A DNA stretch of 64,000 nt, from the NCBI GenBank assembly GCA_937890595.1, contig CALADM010000007.1, positions 62,001 through 126,000 on the forward strand. Direction: 5' to 3'. The position numbers and the translations under genes are program-made. Numbering within the stretch: position 1 is the stretch's first letter; each line of letters begins with the position of its first letter. The DNA comes from CAJMNU01 sp905214855 (lineage in GTDB: Bacteria > Bacillota > Clostridia > Lachnospirales > Lachnospiraceae). Below are positions 61,332 through 64,000 of the stretch, piece after piece. The notes below the pieces were generated by a model that saw nothing but the letters and a program-made list of their open reading frames with translations, made no database searches and was not told the origin of the DNA.

Positions 61332-61413
61332 TTCTGGATATACTGAAATAAGTGCTGATCCAGAACGTATCCAAGGTGTTGTTCCCCCTATCTTAGCTGT
61401 GGGGAATGTCAAA
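61332..61413 (+). repeat. Structured dispersed element, copy 3 (IS200/IS605 right-end-like)
   Basis: Stem TTCTGGAT/ATCCAGAA (61332-61339 and 61358-61365) with AAGTGC in the loop (61350-61355), then TATCCAA (61368-61374), nine bases, a C5 run, a hairpin closed by GTGGGGA and AATGTCAAA. Part order and spacing match copy 1 at 16628-16726. It begins 19 bases after the PHP stop. Confidence 0.55.
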
Positions 61414-61494
61414 CAGTGTGGATGAGAAGATCTTGCAGGTCATGAGTATGGATTGCAAAAGGAAATAAAAGAAAAGGGAGAAGAGGAAAAAAGA

Positions 61495-62292
61495 ATGAAA
61501 ACATTAGGAATTGTTGGCTGCGGTCATTTGGGAAGTATTGTAGCAAAAGCGTGGAAAGAGGGACTCTTACCTGACTATGAATTGATCGGAGTGGCAAGCA
61601 GGAGTGAAGAGTCTGCAAAACGATTGGCAAAAGAGACAGGATGCAGATCTTGTGCCAGTATAGAAGAATTGATCGAGATGAAGCCGGATTTTATTGCGGA
61701 GACAGCTTCTGTAAAAATGGTAAAAGAGTATGCACTCTCCATTTTGCAGCATGGTATCCAGCTTGTTGTATTATCTATTGGTGCTTTTGCGGATGATGAC
61801 TTTTTTGAGAAAGTAAAAGAAACTGCGGCAGAAAATCAGGTGAAAGTACATATTGCATCTGGGGCGATCGGAGGTTTTGATGTGTTAAGGACACTTCATG
61901 TGATGAGTCTTTCTGGTATAGGGGAAGAGAAATCTGAAATTCACAATATTACCAATCCGCCAGTTTTCAAACGTTTCCCGTTCTTTGCAGAGCGTCTGAC
62001 AACAGAAGAGGATGATTGTGAAGTATTCTGTGATACAGCAAAACATGCGATCGAGATGCTTCCGACAAGAGTGAATGTGGCAGTTGCGACAGCTATTGCG
62101 ACAGCTGGACCAACTAATACAACATCAAGAATGACAAGCCGACCGGGAGTGGTAGGAGATTATCAGCATATTACAGCAAGTATTCCCGGATATAGTGCAG
62201 ATTTAAATATCTATTCCAGCACAAGTGATATTGCTGGATGGAGTATCGTGGCACTGCTTAGAAATCTGGATTCTCCAATCCAGTTCCAATAA
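61495..62292 (+). CDS. Aspartate dehydrogenase-like protein (NadX family)
   Basis: 265 aa from the ATG at 61495, with GAGG 9 bases upstream. Rossmann motif LGIVGCGHLGSIVAKA at the N-terminus, then AETASVKMVKEYALSIL, VHIASGAIGGFDVLRTLH and PTRVNVAVATAIATAG. These fit the L-aspartate dehydrogenase domain (homoserine dehydrogenase-like NAD domain plus PF01958). It may convert aspartate to iminoaspartate or act on a related amino acid. It is probably co-transcribed with the next gene. Confidence 0.82.
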   Translation: MKTLGIVGCGHLGSIVAKAWKEGLLPDYELIGVASRSEESAKRLAKETGCRSCASIEELIEMKPDFIAETASVKMVKEYALSILQHGIQLVVLSIGAFADDDFFEKVKETAAENQVKVHIASGAIGGFDVLRTLHVMSLSGIGEEKSEIHNITNPPVFKRFPFFAERLTTEEDDCEVFCDTAKHAIEMLPTRVNVAVATAIATAGPTNTTSRMTSRPGVVGDYQHITASIPGYSADLNIYSSTSDIAGWSIVALLRNLDSPIQFQ

Positions 62293-62319
62293 AGAAATGA
62301 AGAGAGAAGAGGTAAAACT

Positions 62320-63225
62320 ATGTTCCAGAAATTAGTTGCAATTGAACCGGTCAGCTTAGTACCGGAAGCAGAAGAAAAACTGCATGAATATGCGAAAGAA
62401 GTGGTTTTGTACCATGATATCCCAAAAGATGATGAGGAGATCATAAAAAGAATTGGAGATGCAGATGCGGTACTGGTAAGTTATACCTCACAGATCCGTG
62501 AAAATGTGTTGAGCCGCTGCCTGAATGTAAAGTATGTAGGAATGTGCTGTAGTCTTTATTCAGAGGAGAGTGCCAATGTGGATATCGCATATGCGAGAGA
62601 GCATGGCATTCAGGTTCTGGGAATCCGTGATTATGGAGATCGTGGTGTAGTAGAATATGTAATTTGTGAATTGGTACGTTTCCTGCATGGATATGACAGA
62701 CCAATGTGGAAAGATGAACCGGTAGAGATCACAGGATTAAAAGTAGGTGTAGTAGGACTTGGAGTATCTGGACGTATGGTAGCAGATGCATTACAGTCAT
62801 TAGGAGCAGAAATTTCTTATTTTGCAAGAAGCAAAAAAGAAGATGCTGAGGCGCATGGCATGACATTCCGACCACTTCACGAATTGTTAGAGCATTGTGA
62901 TGTTGTGTTGACTTGTCTGAATAAGAATGTGATCTTACTTCATGAAGAGGAGTTTAAAAAACTTGGAAATCATAAGATTTTATTCAATACCTCAATTGGA
63001 GTTTCCTTTGATCCGGAAGAATTGAAAAAATGGCTGGATTTAGGGGATACATATTTTTGCTGCGATACATACGGTGCTTTGGGAAATACAAAAGATGGTA
63101 CGCTGGCATCCCATCCGCATGTTTTTTGTGTGGATCAATCAGCGGGAAGGACAAAGCAGGCATTTGTTCTTCTGAGTGAAAAAGTGTTAGCAAATATCCG
63201 TACAGCCCTGTCATTAAATTCATAA
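62320..63225 (+). CDS. D-isomer specific 2-hydroxyacid dehydrogenase
   Basis: 301 aa, AAGAGG upstream. The NAD-binding motif GLKVGVVGLGVSGRMVADAL is near residue 140. The substrate-side motif DYGDRGVVEYVICELVRFLHG precedes it. Catalytic-type motifs follow (CDVVLTCLNKNV, FNTSIGVSFDPEEL). The terminal catalytic His is expected near SHPHVFCVDQ. It is shorter than usual for the family. The substrate is unknown. It follows the aspartate dehydrogenase-like gene by 27 bases. Confidence 0.85.
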   Translation: MFQKLVAIEPVSLVPEAEEKLHEYAKEVVLYHDIPKDDEEIIKRIGDADAVLVSYTSQIRENVLSRCLNVKYVGMCCSLYSEESANVDIAYAREHGIQVLGIRDYGDRGVVEYVICELVRFLHGYDRPMWKDEPVEITGLKVGVVGLGVSGRMVADALQSLGAEISYFARSKKEDAEAHGMTFRPLHELLEHCDVVLTCLNKNVILLHEEEFKKLGNHKILFNTSIGVSFDPEELKKWLDLGDTYFCCDTYGALGNTKDGTLASHPHVFCVDQSAGRTKQAFVLLSEKVLANIRTALSLNS

Positions 63226-63232
63226 TTTTAAC

Positions 63233-63261
63233 TTGAGTTTCCTCCTGTGGTGTGCTATAAT
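63233..63261 (+). promoter_or_regulatory. Promoter of the BCCT transporter gene
   Basis: TTGAGT (63233-63238), 17 bases, TATAAT (63256-63261), about 60 bases before the start. Confidence 0.65.
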
Positions 63262-63322
63262 GTTCAAAAATAATTATAAAATGATAAAAATGAACAAAAA
63301 GCATCACAGGAGGATTTTTATT

Positions 63323-64000
63323 ATGCAGGAAAAACAATGGAAAAAGCAGATTGATTGGACTGTGACCATGATCCCATTTGCGATCATTGTTGTGTTATGT
63401 CTGGCTTTTGTGGCATTTCCCGAACAGTCTAAGCAGCAGCTGGAATCCATCCGATATATATTAGGAGACAGGATGGGAAGCTATTATCTGTTGATCGGTC
63501 TTGGAATCTTTATTTTATCAATTTATCTGGCATTTTCAAAATATGGAGATATCCGTCTGGGCAAGAAAAATGAAAAACCACAGTATTCCTCATTCGCATG
63601 GGGTTCTATGATGTTTACTTCAGGATTAGCGGCAGATATCCTGTTTTACTCTCTGTGTGAATGGATTTTATATGCCAATGATCCGCATATTGCCGAAATG
63701 GGTTCTATGCAGTTGTGGTCCAGTACCTATCCGATTTTTCATTGGGGACCGATTCCGTGGAGTTTTTATGTTGTTTTGGCAGTGGCGTTTGGATTTATGC
63801 TTCATGTAAGAAATTGCAAGAAACAGAAATATTCAGAGGCATGCAGACCAATCCTTGGAAAGAGAACAGATGGATTTTTGGGAAGATGTATTGATCTTTT
63901 GGCGGTATTTGCCCTGCTTGCCGGAACAGCGACTACATTTAGTCTGGCAACACCGCTGATGAGTCAGATCTTTTCTACATTATTTGGTGTTCCGAATTCA
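63323..64000 (+). CDS. BCCT-family transporter, partial (5' end)
   Basis: 226 codons to the window edge, start with CACAGGAGG. The frame is open with no stop. Basic N-terminus (MQEKQWKKQIDW), then membrane segments TMIPFAIIVVLCLAFVAF and YLLIGLGIFILSIYLAF. The family sequence FAWGSMMFTSGLAADILFYSLCEW and HWGPIPWSFY is diagnostic of betaine/carnitine/choline transporters (PF02028). The classic motif is usually GxGIGxGLMF; here the Gly-Met-Phe part is GSMMFTSG. Substrate is not decided by this part. Confidence 0.88.
   Translation, partial: MQEKQWKKQIDWTVTMIPFAIIVVLCLAFVAFPEQSKQQLESIRYILGDRMGSYYLLIGLGIFILSIYLAFSKYGDIRLGKKNEKPQYSSFAWGSMMFTSGLAADILFYSLCEWILYANDPHIAEMGSMQLWSSTYPIFHWGPIPWSFYVVLAVAFGFMLHVRNCKKQKYSEACRPILGKRTDGFLGRCIDLLAVFALLAGTATTFSLATPLMSQIFSTLFGVPNS

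Noticed and set aside
63241..63313. CCTCCTGTGGTG and CACAGGAGG complementarity before the BCCT gene, suggesting a sequestered ribosome binding site
   Set aside because: The first arm lies in the promoter spacer, upstream of the predicted transcript start, so it would not be in the RNA.

Overview
The window reads as a chromosomal segment of an anaerobic, AT-rich, spore-forming Firmicute, most likely a Lachnospiraceae-type Clostridium relative. This is an inference from the gene families present. They include a SpoIIM gene in a nudix-spoIIM-xerD order, several [FeFe] hydrogenases, a NADH-linked HydABC complex, XpaC/TelA, a DUF4358 lipoprotein, Clostridia-style -35/-10 promoters and strong AGGAGG ribosome binding sites. 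No rRNA, CRISPR array or intact insertion sequence was seen. One tRNA-Leu is present.

Layout. 0-6.5 kb is an accessory stretch with a defence or mobile flavour. It holds a protein with a duplicated domain and a 12-residue tandem repeat, a PD-(D/E)XK nuclease-like protein, a small membrane protein, a decayed HTH gene, a DUF2075/Schlafen-type helicase, a MazG-like pyrophosphohydrolase and a low-molecular-weight phosphatase. 6.8-15.4 kb is a five-gene operon (SWIM zinc finger, large helical protein, MoxR-type AAA ATPase, DUF5682, VWA) that matches the composition of the poorly understood E. coli yehLMPQ region. 15.6-30 kb is mostly housekeeping: an SDR reductase, TrxB, a secreted SH3b-NlpC/P60 hydrolase, ProC, an Rrf2 regulator with NifS and NifU, nudix, SpoIIM, XerD, DAHP synthase, a lipoprotein, MntP and an aminotransferase. 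30-38 kb holds GtrA, YfhO, a SUV3-like helicase, LysR with two half-size chromate transporters, and tRNA-Leu. 38-41 kb is a NitT/TauT-type ABC importer.

41-61 kb is the most striking part: four different [FeFe] hydrogenase-fold proteins in 20 kb. The first module is a ferredoxin-like protein, a hydrogenase with a PAS domain, a SpoIIE-type phosphatase and a stand-alone group B-like hydrogenase. The second, at 52.7-57.8 kb on the minus strand, is the NADH-dependent HydC/ATPase/2Fe-2S/HydB/HydA operon. The third, divergent from the second, is DRTGG, an anti-sigma-like ATPase, a hydrogenase-like sensor with an altered active-site loop, a second DRTGG protein and a PHP phosphoesterase. My reading is that one catalytic complex is flanked by two signalling modules built on hydrogenase folds. 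Between them lie XpaC/TelA, a TIR protein, a PurF-like protein that has lost its catalytic cysteine, and two very small ORFs with strong ribosome binding sites.

61.4-64 kb holds an aspartate dehydrogenase-like protein, a D-2-hydroxyacid dehydrogenase and the 5' part of a BCCT transporter that runs off the window. Two kinds of short dispersed repeat were found. One is a three-copy structured element resembling the right end / guide-RNA scaffold of IS200/IS605 transposons. The other is a two-copy ~75 bp element with a built-in promoter-like sequence.
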